Source: Methyloligella sp.
GTDB lineage: Bacteria > Pseudomonadota > Alphaproteobacteria > Rhizobiales > JALUTE01
Direction: 5' to 3'
Length of the DNA: 5,953 bases
Assembly: GCA_027058255.1 (NCBI GenBank)
Contig: JALUTE010000095.1
Span: 1 to 5,953 of the forward strand
Under the pieces are notes generated by a model. It was not told the DNA's origin. It was given only the letters and a program-made list of their open reading frames with translations, and did no database searches. Shown here in pieces: positions 1-5,953 of the stretch (positions are counted from its first letter, which is position 1; each line of letters opens with the position of its first letter). Made by a program: the position numbers and the translations under genes.

Positions 1-3103
<3,103 letters not shown>

Positions 3104-3110
3104 TCCTTGT

Positions 3111-3115
3111 CTCCT
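3111..3115 (-). promoter_or_regulatory. Ribosome binding site of rpoC
   Basis: On the minus strand the sequence before rpoC reads AGGAG, then seven bases (acaagga), then ATG. The motif matches the Shine-Dalgarno core and the spacing is ideal. It supports the ATG at 3103 as the rpoC start and suggests rpoC is initiated independently rather than only by coupling to rpoB. Confidence 0.85.
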
Positions 3116-3175
3116 GTCGGGCGCCCCCGGCCATGGCGGGTTTCGCGGCGGCGCCACTGGGTGTCGTCTCGTGTT

Positions 3176-3195
3176 GGCCGACTAACCGCGCGGCC
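3176..3195 (-). repeat. Short inverted repeat in the rpoB-rpoC spacer
   Basis: GGCCG at 3176-3180 pairs with CGGCC at 3191-3195 around a 10-base loop. In the transcript this could form a five-pair, all-GC stem about 75 bases before the rpoC start. No T run follows. In DNA this GC-rich such a stem may arise by chance, so a role in mRNA processing or folding is only a possibility. Confidence 0.3.
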
Positions 3196-3310
3196 TCGTG
3201 GGCACGGACGGCGCTGGCGGTCTCTCGGCTCGCCGGCCGGGCGGGCGGCGCCCCCCTCCCACTTCAAGGCGCGAGGGGTGCGCTGCAAGGACCCGGACCA
3301 GACTTCTCTC

Positions 3311-5953
<2,643 letters not shown>

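Larger units (their letters stand above)
3104..3310 (-). other. rpoB-rpoC intergenic spacer (transcribed, GC-rich)
   Basis: These 207 bases lie between the TAG stop of rpoB and the ATG of rpoC. The spacer is longer than that of E. coli, which is under 100 bases. It is very GC-rich and holds the rpoC ribosome binding site at its 3' end. I see no convincing -35/-10 pair. There is no stem followed by a T run on the minus strand, so no intrinsic terminator; this fits one rpoBC transcript. One frame stays open through the whole spacer (see findings), but its Arg/Pro-rich translation looks like a by-product of composition. Confidence 0.8.

Noticed and set aside
3104..3310. Intrinsic terminator or internal promoter between rpoB and rpoC
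   Set aside because: No stem is followed by a T run on the minus strand, and I found no credible -35/-10 pair. The short GC stems alone are not enough.

Overview
The window lies inside the core RNA polymerase operon of a GC-rich bacterium. Every supported gene reads on the minus strand, so transcription runs from high to low coordinates: the 3' two-thirds of rpoB (from the right edge to 3311), a 207-base spacer, then the 5' three-quarters of rpoC (3103 to the left edge). Both genes run off the window: rpoB lacks its start and rpoC lacks its end.

Protein wording points to Alphaproteobacteria. In RpoB the rifampicin region carries T and L where E. coli has N518 and I530. The insert around residues 440-556 has the alphaproteobacterial form, with a Lys/Gly-rich stretch followed by PRSQWW. 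The RpoC start, MNQEV, resembles that of Hyphomicrobiales (Rhizobiales). The order-level placement is tentative because it rests on remembered family wording, not on a search.

RpoB (beta) and RpoC (beta') together form the catalytic cleft of RNA polymerase. The window contains the beta active-centre lysines and histidine, the rifampicin-binding region, the beta' metal-binding aspartates (NADFDGD), both beta' zinc sites, the bridge helix and the trigger loop. All key residues I could check are present, and the frames I tested at several points are continuous, so both genes look functional.

The rpoB-rpoC spacer holds a clear ribosome binding site for rpoC and a modest inverted repeat. It has no convincing promoter or terminator, which fits one polycistronic rpoBC transcript. 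I see no mobile element, RNA gene, CRISPR array or defence system, and no evidence of a previously undescribed system. The many other open frames are antisense or out-of-frame shadows, common in GC-rich coding DNA. The points most worth a second look are a frame that stays open across the spacer and ends in an ATGA overlap with rpoC, and the extra C-terminal tail of RpoB.
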